Source of the DNA: Chitinophagaceae bacterium
GTDB taxonomy: Bacteria; Bacteroidota; Bacteroidia; Chitinophagales; Chitinophagaceae
Length of the DNA stretch: 62,256 nucleotides
Assembly (NCBI GenBank): GCA_016787135.1
Contig: JAEUVK010000045.1
Location: forward strand, 1 to 62,256
Reading direction: 5' to 3'
Of this stretch, positions 17,094 to 25,109 are shown in pieces. The notes beneath the pieces were generated by a model, which saw only the letters and a list, made by a program, of their open reading frames with translations, was not told the DNA's origin and searched no databases. Both the position numbers and the translations under genes were made by a program. The stretch's first letter is position 1. Every line of letters starts with the position of its first letter.

Positions 17094-19175
17094 ATGAAGA
17101 AACGGTTTTTGTTCCTGCTGGTCATTACGGGCCTGGTGTTGATGAATGCTTGTCAGAAAGAGTACAGTTTTGAGAACGGGACAGGGCCTTCAGCCGGCAC
17201 TTTACAGGATGATGGGGCCGGGGATTGCCTGCCTAAAACTGTTGCCGGTGCCTACGTAGTCGGAACAATCCTTAACGGTACCACTAATTATATCGAAGTT
17301 CAGGTAAATGTTACGACGGCAGGCTCTTACACGATCTATACAGATACAGTTAATGGCGTTTATTTCAGGGCTACAGGTGTCTTTACAACAACGGGGCTAA
17401 ATACAGTAACATTAAAAGGAAATGGTACCCCGGTTGCAGCCGGTATTCATAATTTTATTGTCAGCTATGGTACGTCAGGTTGTTCTATTGCCGTGACCAC
17501 TTCAGGGACACTGGCTGTATTTACTTTAGACGGAGCGCCGGGTAGCTGTACATCTGCGGCTCCGGCAGGAACATATACCTCCGGCATAGCATTGAACGCC
17601 ACTAATACAGTAAACCTCAATGTAAATATTACCACTGCCGGGGCTTATAGCATTATGACGACTGCTGCGAATGGTATGACATTTACAGCATCAGGAACAT
17701 TTACAACAACCGGCCCTCAATCCATAGTTCTGACCGGAGCAGGAACACCTGTTACCGCAGGAGTAACAAATATTCCTGTAACAGCCGGCAGTTCAACCTG
17801 TAGCTTTCCGGTTACGGTGCAACCTGCTGCTGCGGCTGCTACGTTTACTGTTGACTGTACTTCTGCCGTTGTTAATGGAACTTATACAGCCAATACAGCG
17901 CTGGCTGCTGCTAATACGATCACGGTGGGGGTCAATGTAACTGTTGCCGGAACTTATACATTGACCGGAACGGTCAATGGTATGACATTTACCAAATCAG
18001 GCACGTTTATGGCTACCGGAGCTCAAACGGTAACATTGACGGGAAGCGGAACTCCAACTACGGCGGGGGCTAATACGGTGGCTGTCACCGGCGGAACAGC
18101 CTCCTGTAACGTAACAGTTAATGTGAACCCGGCCGCAGGTGCCGCTACCTTTACCATTAATTGTGCTGCGGCCACAGTAAATGGGACCTATACCGCAAAT
18201 ACAGCACTTACTGCTACCAATACTATCAGCGTCGGCGTAAATGTAGCGACCGTAGGATCCTATACTATCAGCGGTACATTGAACGGAATGACCTTTACAG
18301 CGTCAGGAACTTTTGCGGCAACAGGAGCACAAACAGTTACGCTAAATGGAACCGGTACACCTACTACTGCAGGTGCTAATGCAGTACCCCTTACTGGCGG
18401 AACAGCCGGTTGTAATGTAACCGTTAATGTGAACCCGGCAGCAGGGGGAGCAGCTACATTCACTGTTAATTGCGCCAGCGCAACACCTAACGGAACATAT
18501 ACACAAGGATCGGCACTTACCGCATCGAATACTGTTACGGTTGATGTCAACGTTACAGTTATCGGAACCTATACGATCACTACCACAGCTACTAATGGTA
18601 TGACCTTTACTGCAACGGGCACTTTTACATCGACTGGTACGCAAACAGTAACACTGACAGGTTCAGGTACGCCAACAGCAGGAGGAACATTTAATATCCC
18701 GGTGCCAGCTGGCACAACGCCATGTAGTTTTTCAATTGACGTAGATCCCACATTTGGTACATGGTCATTTAAAGTGGGCACCACTACCTACTCTGGTACT
18801 ATTTATGAATCAGCTTTTGATAATACTTCGGCACCCCCGTTCCTTATCTTCTATTTCCTTGGGGATAACCCTGCAGGTGACGAATTTGAGATCGATCTTG
18901 TCGATGTAGCAGGAGGGATTCTAGCCAACGAACAATACAATTGTGCCACTTTCACGGGAGCTGCTAACACAGCAGGCGTTTACTATTTGGGTGCAACCGG
19001 CACCTCCTATGATGCAGATTTCAGTATGCCTACCAATACAATGGTAGTCAGAGTTACCAGCCACAATACCACAACCAAAACGATAATAGGTACATTCAGT
19101 GGTAAAATGATCCTGAATGGAGGAACGACATTGGCGGATATAACCAATGGGCAGTTCACCGTTACCTATCCCTGA
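17094..19175 (+). CDS. Thr-rich repeat lipoprotein with five tandem ~100-residue domains
   Basis: The 693-residue product has a lipoprotein signal with lipobox LMNAC (Cys20). Residues about 45-555 form five tandem domains of roughly 100 residues. Each has a Cys near its start and another near its end, and the pattern NGTYT..LTATNT..V.VNV...GTYTI...NGMTF..SGTF..TG.QTVTL.G.GTPT.AG. Domains 3 and 4 are the most alike. The periodic Thr/Gly/Val make-up and paired Cys suggest Ig-like beta sandwiches closed by disulfides. The last ~140 residues are a different domain (WSFKVGTTTYSG...FTVTYP). A surface-exposed stalk or adhesin is plausible; no family name is claimed. A bidirectional terminator follows. 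Confidence 0.85.
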   Translation: MKKRFLFLLVITGLVLMNACQKEYSFENGTGPSAGTLQDDGAGDCLPKTVAGAYVVGTILNGTTNYIEVQVNVTTAGSYTIYTDTVNGVYFRATGVFTTTGLNTVTLKGNGTPVAAGIHNFIVSYGTSGCSIAVTTSGTLAVFTLDGAPGSCTSAAPAGTYTSGIALNATNTVNLNVNITTAGAYSIMTTAANGMTFTASGTFTTTGPQSIVLTGAGTPVTAGVTNIPVTAGSSTCSFPVTVQPAAAAATFTVDCTSAVVNGTYTANTALAAANTITVGVNVTVAGTYTLTGTVNGMTFTKSGTFMATGAQTVTLTGSGTPTTAGANTVAVTGGTASCNVTVNVNPAAGAATFTINCAAATVNGTYTANTALTATNTISVGVNVATVGSYTISGTLNGMTFTASGTFAATGAQTVTLNGTGTPTTAGANAVPLTGGTAGCNVTVNVNPAAGGAATFTVNCASATPNGTYTQGSALTASNTVTVDVNVTVIGTYTITTTATNGMTFTATGTFTSTGTQTVTLTGSGTPTAGGTFNIPVPAGTTPCSFSIDVDPTFGTWSFKVGTTTYSGTIYESAFDNTSAPPFLIFYFLGDNPAGDEFEIDLVDVAGGILANEQYNCATFTGAANTAGVYYLGATGTSYDADFSMPTNTMVVRVTSHNTTTKTIIGTFSGKMILNGGTTLADITNGQFTVTYP

Positions 19176-19192
19176 TAAAAATAGTTAACTAT

Positions 19193-19225
19193 AAAAAAGA
19201 GCTGCTTATTAAGCAGCTCTTTTTT
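19193..19225. terminator. Bidirectional intrinsic terminator
   Basis: GAGCTGCTT/AAGCAGCTC pair around a 3-base loop, flanked by A6 on the left and T6 on the right. It serves both the repeat lipoprotein (+) and the convergent aminopeptidase (-). Confidence 0.9.
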
Positions 19226-19239
19226 CATTTGGTATATGA

Positions 19240-20724
19240 TCAAAATGCTTTTTTCTCTGCTGACTTCAGCGGCGGAAGCTTAAAGTCATCTAATGCGCTT
19301 TTTTGGGAGATCATTTTTTCGATCTCTTCAATTTTGCGTGGTGCAAAACTGGAAAGTAATTCGTATCCGTTTTCGGTAATTCTTGCATCGTCTTCTATCC
19401 GTACGGCTATGCCCCACCATTTTTTGTCGCAATTACTGTTGGAGGGAATATAGATGCCGGGCTCTATGGTAATCACCATATCTTTTTTGAGATTAGTATA
19501 AGTACCTCGGTCATGCACGTCCATACCGATATGATGCCCCAGCCCATGGGGATAATATTTATTGGCTTCAGCTTTATCTTTTGCAATACCCAGTTTCACG
19601 AGCCCTTCTGTGATCACATCCCTTGCTGCTTTTTCTGCATCTGCCCATTTTGAACCGTCTTTCAGTGTACTGAAAGCAGCTTCCTGTGCATCATACACTA
19701 ATTGATAGACCGCCTTTTCTGCATCTCCAAACTTTCCACCGGCCGGAATAGTGCGGGTAACATCAGCCGTGTATCCATGATACTCGGCGCCTACATCCAT
19801 TAGCAGCATCGAATTGCCGATCTTAGTTTTGGTATTTTCTTCGTAGTGGAGTGTGCAGCCATTTTCCCCGGAGCCAATGATTGAACCATAGCCCACATCT
19901 TCGGCGCCATATTTCTTATGAACGAATTCATGCAGTCCCTGTATTTCCATTTCAGACATATCCGGACGAACGGCTTTCATTACTTCGTTCTGACCCTGGC
20001 AGGATATTTCCACTGCTTTGCGGATCAATGTCATTTCTTCAGGCGTTTTTATTTCCCGGAGTTTTGCTGTTATTTCCCGGTAAGATCGGTTGTCAAATTT
20101 TTTTTCTTTGGAATAATCTTCAGGTATGGCTGCTTTTTGTTTGAATTGCTGTACAAGGTCGTACAGGTCTGCTTTGTCACGTCCATTTGGGATATCAACC
20201 GGGAAGCGGTCAAAGATGATCCTATCGAATTTTGAAAAATCAACCGGGAAACTAGTAAAATCTTCGCCGTTTAAAGACATAGAGATGCCCAGTCTTATTC
20301 TTGATCCTTCAGCGCCGAGCCGTTTGCCTGTCCATTGTTCGGCCGCGGCATTTCTTTTTTGCACAAATAAAACTTCAGAGTATTTGTTGCCTGCAGAATC
20401 AGTTTGTTCGTCTTTAAATAACAGCAATAACGAGTGCGGCTCTTTATAACCACTGAAATAATACATATCTGGATTAGGATGATATTTATATTCCACATCG
20501 TTGGAAAATGTGCGGGTGGGATAAGCAATAACTACCATGACAGAATTGTCCGGCATCATTTGACGTAAGGCCTCCCGACGGCCTGCATGAAATTCTTTTG
20601 ACAGATAGTCTTTAGGCAGATCCTCTTCTCCGGTTAAAAAAGGCGAGGGTTGGCCAAATGAATAAATAATACTGAAAAATGAAAAGGCAAAGAGCAAAGC
20701 TCTTCGTAAAAATGTTGTGTGCAT
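19240..20724 (-). CDS. Exported Xaa-Pro aminopeptidase (M24B, aminopeptidase P type)
   Basis: The 494-residue metallopeptidase removes N-terminal residues preceding proline. A signal peptide (FLRRALLFAFSFFSIIYSFG) is followed by an AMP_N domain (about 35-200) and the pita-bread catalytic domain (about 225-480). Metal ligands are visible in LLMDVGAEYHGYTADVTRT (two Asp), YPHGLGHHIGMDVHD (His), ITIEPGIYI (Glu) and VRIEDDARIT (Glu). Export fits a role in periplasmic peptide use. The start codon directly follows the T run of a hairpin terminator that ends the upstream gene, so the promoter must overlap that hairpin or expression depends on read-through. Confidence 0.93.
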   Translation of the reverse strand: MHTTFLRRALLFAFSFFSIIYSFGQPSPFLTGEEDLPKDYLSKEFHAGRREALRQMMPDNSVMVVIAYPTRTFSNDVEYKYHPNPDMYYFSGYKEPHSLLLLFKDEQTDSAGNKYSEVLFVQKRNAAAEQWTGKRLGAEGSRIRLGISMSLNGEDFTSFPVDFSKFDRIIFDRFPVDIPNGRDKADLYDLVQQFKQKAAIPEDYSKEKKFDNRSYREITAKLREIKTPEEMTLIRKAVEISCQGQNEVMKAVRPDMSEMEIQGLHEFVHKKYGAEDVGYGSIIGSGENGCTLHYEENTKTKIGNSMLLMDVGAEYHGYTADVTRTIPAGGKFGDAEKAVYQLVYDAQEAAFSTLKDGSKWADAEKAARDVITEGLVKLGIAKDKAEANKYYPHGLGHHIGMDVHDRGTYTNLKKDMVITIEPGIYIPSNSNCDKKWWGIAVRIEDDARITENGYELLSSFAPRKIEEIEKMISQKSALDDFKLPPLKSAEKKAF

Positions 20725-20769
20725 AAAAAAGGTGATTGTATGATCTAAAAATAATCATTTCAATCACCT
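20725..20769 (-). terminator. Intrinsic terminator abutting the aminopeptidase start codon
   Basis: On the minus strand, AGGTGATTG (20761-20769) pairs with CAATCACCT (20730-20738), and an inner ATGAT/ATCAT pair can extend it. A run of T follows, ending at the ATG (20722-20724). It would end transcripts of the acidic-tail gene exactly before the aminopeptidase frame. Confidence 0.65.
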
Positions 20770-20780
20770 GTAAGGTCAAA
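20746..20780 (-). promoter_or_regulatory. Possible aminopeptidase promoter overlapping the terminator hairpin
   Basis: On the minus strand TTTG (20777-20780) is followed after 23 bases by TATTTTTA (20746-20753), one base short of TAnnTTTG. The -7 element lies in the loop of the terminator hairpin. A start near 20739 would leave a leader of about 15 bases. Confidence 0.35.
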
Positions 20781-20802
20781 AATACATGAACGGCTTTACA
20801 AA

Positions 20803-21117
20803 TCAATCTTCATCATCCTCTTCCTCCTCTTCAGAATACTCATCTTCCACATTGTAGTGTTCTTCCCAGGCTTTCACGGCTTCATCGCTCAGGCACTCAA
20901 TGATGTCGGTTAATGAATCTTTTTTTAGTTTCCATTCAGTTTGTGTAGGATCATCAAAACGCTGGATAAAAAGACAGTAGTCCGTTTCCACTGCCACTTT
21001 GATCAGCGTGATAGGTGAATCTTCTTCTTGCTTTACCAGGTAATAGCACCCGTTTTCCAGCAGGTCATAGGTATACATAGCCCCTCCGTTTTTTTCTTGT
21101 TCGTTATAATTCGTCAT
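20803..21117 (-). CDS. Hypothetical small protein with acidic C-terminal tail
   Basis: The family of this 104-residue soluble protein is not recognised. The core (YTYDLLENGCYYLVKQEEDS, then ITLIKVAVETDYCLFIQ) is a small alpha/beta pattern. The last 20 residues are nearly all Glu and Asp (EEEEEDDED). Acidic tails of this type occur on DNA-mimic, chaperone-like and nucleic-acid-associated proteins, but nothing points to one of these. An internal ATG at 21078 (MYTYDL) is an alternative start that keeps the core. A terminator-like hairpin follows immediately. Confidence 0.7.
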   Translation of the reverse strand: MTNYNEQEKNGGAMYTYDLLENGCYYLVKQEEDSPITLIKVAVETDYCLFIQRFDDPTQTEWKLKKDSLTDIIECLSDEAVKAWEEHYNVEDEYSEEEEEDDED

Positions 21118-21357
21118 ACCGGTTCATTGATATCCGGAAATGGGTAGTAATTCAAATTAGAAAAGTTTTCAACTGCAGTCTTTCTTTGGGAGAATTTAGT
21201 GGGGGAGTAGAAACCAAAATTAGGGATTTGACTGATTGAGAATGTCTAATTTTTTGCCAGTTTTGTCAAATTTTCAGAGGCAAAAACAGGGCTTTTGAAA
21301 ATCACCTGATTATGCGAAGAAACTCATTTTTTACTTGCGCCAGTTCTGAATAAAAGC

Positions 21358-21392
21358 CAAATCCCCATACAGGGTTTCAGTATGGGGATTTG
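21358..21392 (-). terminator. Long hairpin, likely terminator of the small membrane gene
   Basis: CAAATCCCCATAC pairs with GTATGGGGATTTG over 13 bp around a 9-base loop. On the minus strand it follows the 52-residue gene and leads into GGCTTTTATT. The T run is short, so terminator strength is uncertain. Confidence 0.6.
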
Positions 21393-21409
21393 TTCTAATT
21401 GTTTCAAAA

Positions 21410-21568
21410 TCAGCTGAATATGCACTTTTTTTTACACTCTTTTTTCTTTTCCTTTTTCTCGGTCTTTTTTTCAATCGCCTGCTTGTTGCTGCTGGTTTTA
21501 CTTAGACTGGCATAGGCAATAGCGCCGATGCCTGCTGCAAGGACAAGAGCCACGAGGAATTTTTTCAT
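21410..21568 (-). CDS. Small membrane-anchored Lys-rich protein
   Basis: The 52-residue product begins MKKFLVALVLAAGIGAIAYA, a single hydrophobic segment that could be a membrane anchor or uncleaved signal. A highly basic tail (KKTEKKEKKKECKKKCIF) with two Cys near the end follows. No family is recognised. An upstream ATG would add 11 residues, but the Met at 21568 gives a standard N-terminus. Short Lys-rich tails are also common in spurious frames, so confidence is moderate. It sits next to a tRNA-Lys transcribed in the same direction, with a tRNA terminator between them. Confidence 0.55.
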   Translation of the reverse strand: MKKFLVALVLAAGIGAIAYASLSKTSSNKQAIEKKTEKKEKKKECKKKCIFS

Positions 21569-21667
21569 ACCGATGATTTTAGGAATATAAGTTACGACCA
21601 TTTGATAATGGCCAGGAGAAAAAATAGATAAGTGGTGTTAATTCAGGGATGAGTTAAGCGGGCTATA

Positions 21668-21699
21668 AAAAAACCCGCGATGTTTACCGCAGGTTTTTT
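21668..21699 (-). terminator. Intrinsic terminator of tRNA-Lys
   Basis: On the minus strand CCTGCG and CGCGGG pair (one G-U) around the loop GTAAACAT, followed by a run of seven T. It begins 5 bases after the tRNA 3' end. Confidence 0.85.
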
Positions 21700-21703
21700 G
21701 TAG

Positions 21704-21776
21704 TGACCCCGCAGGGACTCGAACCCTGGACCTACTGATTAAGAGTCAGTAGCTCTACCAACTGAGCTACGGAGTC
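21704..21776 (-). tRNA. tRNA-Lys (anticodon CTT)
   Basis: The cloverleaf on the minus strand has acceptor stem GACUCCG/CGGGGUC, with G-U pairing allowed. The D arm is GCUC/GAGC with the loop AGUUGGUA. The anticodon stem ACUGA/UCAGU encloses the loop CUCUUAA with anticodon CUU. The T arm is CAGGG/CCCUG with the standard loop UUCGAAC. The discriminator base is A, and CCA is not encoded. An intrinsic terminator follows. Confidence 0.95.
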
Positions 21777-21881
21777 ATTCTTTAAGGACTGCAAATATAA
21801 GAGAGATTGCTGAACTGGTTTTAAAATCACCGCTTAAAACACTGTGGTCGCGGTTTTTTCTCGGCAGTTGTCATATTCTGC

Positions 21882-21925
21882 GCTTTAAAAATTAAGCCCT
21901 TCCGGCGTTACGCAGAAAAGGGCTT
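21882..21925 (-). terminator. Terminator of the 225-residue T9SS cargo gene
   Basis: AAGCCCTT (21894-21901) pairs with AAGGGCTT (21918-21925). On the minus strand this is followed by TTAATTTTT. It lies 35 bases past the stop of the T9SS cargo gene. Confidence 0.65.
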
Positions 21926-21959
21926 TTGTTGGGGTGGGATTATAGCGGCGAAATACTGT

Positions 21960-22637
21960 CTATTGTTTGATCATTTTTTGTGTAAATGAGGTGCCATCAT
22001 TATTTTCTACCCGGATAACATATATACCGGCAGGAATGTCTTTAACACTAAATGTATTGGTATGACCTCCTGTTTTCTTTTCAGCAATCATTTTGCCGGA
22101 GAGGTCGTACACCAACGCCCTGGTATAGTAGCTTTCACTACTGATCTCACTGACCACTTTGATCTGATCGCTGGCGGGGTTGGGCGACAAACTGATAGCC
22201 GGACGAACAACATTTTCCTTAGACTGTCGTAATACCAGGGTTATTACCTCTGAATAGCCATCCTTTTTTAGGTCAATATCTACCTGTCTTAAACGATAAT
22301 ATTGTCGTCCTTCCAGTTTATTCGTATGTGTATAGGTATATTCATCCAGAGTCAGCGGGCTGTTTTTTGTTTCTACAGAGTCTATCGTTTTCCAATCGCT
22401 TCCATTCAGGCTATGCTGAATGTAAAAAACCTTGTTATTATACTCTGTCACTACCCAGGTCAGTAGTACTTTATCTTTTTTGACGCCTGCTTTAAAGACA
22501 TTCCAGAATACAGGCGGGGCAGTTATGTTTGATTTGTACGATTTCTTGCCATAGGCAGTTGCCGTTATCAGTATGAGTAATGCCGTTACCGCCGATTTAC
22601 TTTTTTTAGCCGATAATTGTCTTGATCCCAGTTTCAT
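21960..22637 (-). CDS. Small T9SS type A sorting-domain protein
   Basis: The 225-residue exported protein has a basic N-terminus and a hydrophobic stretch (AVTALLILITATAYG). Residues about 45-130 form a beta domain found in many Bacteroidota secreted proteins (VLLTWVVTEYNNKVFYIQHS...YYRLRQVDIDLKKDGYSE). The C-terminal type A sorting domain starts at ISLSPNPASDQIKV and ends FTQKMIKQ, which directs secretion by the type IX system. It is a shortened relative of the downstream-numbered neighbour (22704-24125): both share the FYxQHSxNGSDW and YYRxRQxDID motifs. It has no separate catalytic domain, so its role is unknown. Confidence 0.85.
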   Translation of the reverse strand: MKLGSRQLSAKKSKSAVTALLILITATAYGKKSYKSNITAPPVFWNVFKAGVKKDKVLLTWVVTEYNNKVFYIQHSLNGSDWKTIDSVETKNSPLTLDEYTYTHTNKLEGRQYYRLRQVDIDLKKDGYSEVITLVLRQSKENVVRPAISLSPNPASDQIKVVSEISSESYYTRALVYDLSGKMIAEKKTGGHTNTFSVKDIPAGIYVIRVENNDGTSFTQKMIKQ

Positions 22638-22703
22638 GTTGGTTTGTTGTAATTTTTAAAACTGGTTTTCTTTGGATATGCAGATTCTTATTCTCTGTTT
22701 CTT

Positions 22704-24125
22704 TTATTGCTTAATGATCTTTTGGTTGTATGAAACGCCATTGATATCCTGCACCCTTACGATGTAAGTCCCGGCAGGCAGATCGCTGATGCTGATAGCT
22801 CCTGTATTTACATTCAGTTTTTTTTCAATCATCATTTTGCCCGAAAGATCAAACACCTGCGCCTTTACCAATGTGGTATTCTCAATTCCATTATTGGAAA
22901 TGCGTATGTGGTCTGTGGCAGGATTCGGCCATACGGAAATTGTTTGTTTATCATTCTGAAGCGTTACGACCCTTACTTCTGAATAGGTCATTTTACCATC
23001 TATGTCTTCCTGTCTGATGCGATAATATTGTTTATTGTTCAGGTTGTTGATATGGGAGAATGAGTATTGCTGTATTGATTCAACCCCATTTTTACTTTGT
23101 ACAAAGGCGATGTTATCCCAATCGCTCCCGTTCACACTATGTTGTACATAAAATCCTTTGTTATGACCGTCTTCAGCTACTTCCCAGTTCAGCACAATAT
23201 TGTTGTTGTTTTTCACACTTACATCAAAGCTTTTCCATGTAACGGGCAATACATTTGTCGGGAAAACACAGGATGTAAGGTCATTTCCCGCGTTGCTGGT
23301 TGTAAGGGAACCGATAAATGTAAGGGTAGCATTGTTCTGAAGCAGGTACAGCCTGTTATCAGCCCTGGTTGACATAAATATTCTACCATCGGGTTTAAAA
23401 GCAATACCTGCAAAGCTTCTGCCGGTAGGAGTGACATTGGTTGGGTCAATGATCCTGGTGACAGTGATTTGTATAACAGGAGTTTTAGGCATAGGAGCTG
23501 AAAACCTGTAAAGTCCCCAGTTTGCATCGCTCGATGTAACCAGCCATATTCTGCCAATACCGTCAATGGCCATATCACCGGCATTCTGGGTTTTGATGAT
23601 ATTTGTTACATTATTTCCATCCTGGTCAATAATACTGGAAGTGATGAATGTCCAGGTATTTGCAGCGATGTCATAATAGTGAAGTGTTCCCTGTATGTCA
23701 ATGGTATAGTAACCAGTTCCGTCAAAACTTACACAGCCGGTATGAATATCATCAGTGACGGTACTGCTTGCCAATGCTGAAACAATGTTCAGCGCAGGGT
23801 TAAAAGAGACAAATTCCTGGGGGGAAGCAGTTTTATTTCTTTTGAAATAATAGAACTGGCTGTTAAAGCTGTTATACCCGATACCGTTCGCACTGGATGG
23901 TGAATTACCCGCATAAGTGTTATTTTTCACTGTACTGGTAGTGGCTCCGGTATTTGAATTGATAGCTAAGATCTCGCCATTGCTGGTCAGTCCATAGATC
24001 GTCGTTGACGGGCTTGTGCATACCACCGATACCTGACTATAGACATTTACTGTGATAATTGTCAAGACAAATGCTGCAGTTATTTTCAGCGTTACGTTTT
24101 CGATAAGGTTAATGAACGGATTCAT
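22704..24125 (-). CDS. T9SS type A cargo protein with DUF6923-like beta-propeller
   Basis: The 473-residue exported protein has a hydrophobic N-terminal segment (ITAAFVLTIITVNVYSQ). Residues about 35-290 form a propeller-like domain with repeats such as TTIYGLTSNGEILAINSNTG, IGYNSFNSQFYYF and GRIFMSTRADNRLYLLQ, resembling DUF6923. The linker PVTWKSFDVSVKNNNNIVLN and the block FYVQHSVNGSDW match the neighbouring 225-residue protein. The type A sorting domain runs from ISVWPNPATDHIRI to SYNQKIIKQ. The two genes are 66 bases apart and transcribed in the same direction, so they probably form a unit born by partial duplication. Confidence 0.88.
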   Translation of the reverse strand: MNPFINLIENVTLKITAAFVLTIITVNVYSQVSVVCTSPSTTIYGLTSNGEILAINSNTGATTSTVKNNTYAGNSPSSANGIGYNSFNSQFYYFKRNKTASPQEFVSFNPALNIVSALASSTVTDDIHTGCVSFDGTGYYTIDIQGTLHYYDIAANTWTFITSSIIDQDGNNVTNIIKTQNAGDMAIDGIGRIWLVTSSDANWGLYRFSAPMPKTPVIQITVTRIIDPTNVTPTGRSFAGIAFKPDGRIFMSTRADNRLYLLQNNATLTFIGSLTTSNAGNDLTSCVFPTNVLPVTWKSFDVSVKNNNNIVLNWEVAEDGHNKGFYVQHSVNGSDWDNIAFVQSKNGVESIQQYSFSHINNLNNKQYYRIRQEDIDGKMTYSEVRVVTLQNDKQTISVWPNPATDHIRISNNGIENTTLVKAQVFDLSGKMMIEKKLNVNTGAISISDLPAGTYIVRVQDINGVSYNQKIIKQ

Positions 24126-24928
24126 ACTTCACGGGTTTAGATTAATACAATTGATCTTCCTTCGGATAAACTGGATATTTCAGGTATCGATCGGCTTCCC
24201 TGTTCTTCGGAACAGTGCATTTAAACTAAGCCTGTCTGTTGATTCGATTGGCGTGATCCGGGAATGATGAAGTGAAGTTTCTGCAAGGGTTTTTACTAAC
24301 GAGAAGACTGCCATTCATCATAAGGTTCGGATCAAATACGACGTAAATTTAATAGTAAGTATAGCAGTTTCGCAATAGGAAAATTACGGCACAAATGAGT
24401 GTTTTCTTATGTTGTTGGTTAATTAATTGATAAGCAAGGTTATCATCATGAAAAAAATATTCATTATTGACAAGGTGATACGTTGAAAACGAAATATGGA
24501 TAGGTCTTTCAGAGGGAGGGGTTCCTGTAATAAGCCGCCAGCCTGTGTTTCACGTAACACACTATCGTAGTCCTACAGCCTCATTATCTCCAAACGCAGT
24601 CTTCTATTCTAAGCGATTTTATTTTCAGGATCATTCGGCTAGCAGTTATGTTAGTGCATATCTTCTTGTAATAATGAAGCTGCAGTGTCAACTATTTTGA
24701 TATTTAAAAGCAATTACTGTTTCAGCGTTGTGTTGCTTTTTGAGAAAGCATGTTCTGTTAAATGACTTTTCAATAGAAATATTCTGATTTCAAAACCTGT
24801 GTACTCCAACTCTTGCTTTTCCTGAGGCGGGATTTTCGGGCGTAGAATAAATGTATTTTTTGTTTACCACCATACCCCGGGGTGGAACTCACGCTTTTAG
24901 CTGGTCTATATACATGAAAAAATATTTT
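24126..24928. other. Long non-coding interval upstream of the his operon
   Basis: About 800 bases show no convincing gene on either strand. It must hold the promoter of the divergent T9SS cargo gene, but no clean TAnnTTTG was found near 24125. A short inverted repeat TGTGTT/AACACA lies at 24544-24561 and could be an operator or a chance match. The right end leads into the his promoter. Confidence 0.5.
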
Positions 24929-24957
24929 TTTGCATTCCGAATATCTCTTTACTTTTG
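24929..24957 (+). promoter_or_regulatory. Predicted promoter of the his operon
   Basis: TTTG at 24929-24932 and TACTTTTG at 24950-24957 are 17 bases apart, an exact match to TTTG / TAnnTTTG. Transcription would start near 24964, about 10 bases before the leader-peptide ATG. This gives a leader transcript of about 145 bases before hisG. Confidence 0.75.
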
Positions 24958-24973
24958 CGGCAGAATTAAAACA

Positions 24974-25042
24974 ATGCTGGTTAACGTACATATACATCAT
25001 CATCATGTAGCTCACGCGGTAAGCTGTGATGGGTGTATGTAA
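24974..25042 (+). CDS. Histidine-rich leader peptide (hisL-like)
   Basis: A 22-codon frame between the his promoter and the his attenuator encodes HIHHHHVAH in its middle. Six His codons fall within ten codons (24989-25015), four of them consecutive CAT. Its length, composition and position match the leader peptides that sense charged tRNA-His in enterobacteria, though it has no resemblance to E. coli HisL beyond the His run. A ribosome waiting at the His codons would leave 25018-25024 free; one at the stop (25040-25042) would cover it. The peptide itself probably has no function after synthesis. Confidence 0.82.
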   Translation: MLVNVHIHHHHVAHAVSCDGCM

Positions 25043-25075
25043 TTGAAATATACATGAACTTTTTCAGGGCTTACC
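25018..25075 (+). promoter_or_regulatory. Candidate antiterminator of the his attenuator
   Basis: GGTAAGC at 25018-25024, inside the leader frame just after the last His codon, is identical to the 3' arm of the terminator (25082-25088). It can pair over 7 bp with GCTTACC (25069-25075), the terminator's 5' arm. A further upstream pairing, 24987-24995 with 25033-25041 (9 bp, one G-U), could compete. Folding was done by eye only. Confidence 0.7.
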
Positions 25076-25099
25076 CAATCAGGTAAGCCCTTTTATTTT
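25067..25099 (+). terminator. his attenuator terminator hairpin
   Basis: GGGCTTACC (25067-25075) and GGTAAGCCC (25082-25090) form a perfect 9-bp stem with loop CAATCA, followed by TTTTATTTT. It lies 10 bases before the hisG ATG and after the His-rich leader, the standard place for an attenuator. Confidence 0.85.
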
Positions 25100-25109
25100 A
25101 ATCGATGTT

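Noticed and set aside
17500..18750. CRISPR-like or tandem DNA repeat array
   Set aside because: The periodicity is about 300 bases, in frame and degenerate, as expected from repeated protein domains, with no spacers.
24770..25015. 81-codon minus-strand frame opposite the his leader
   Set aside because: The His-rich leader, promoter and attenuator on the plus strand explain the region, and the antisense frame has no ordered pattern.
25043..25109. Riboswitch or T-box as the his control element
   Set aside because: No T-box motif or specifier-type structure is visible. The region is short, and the His-codon leader with terminator accounts for it.
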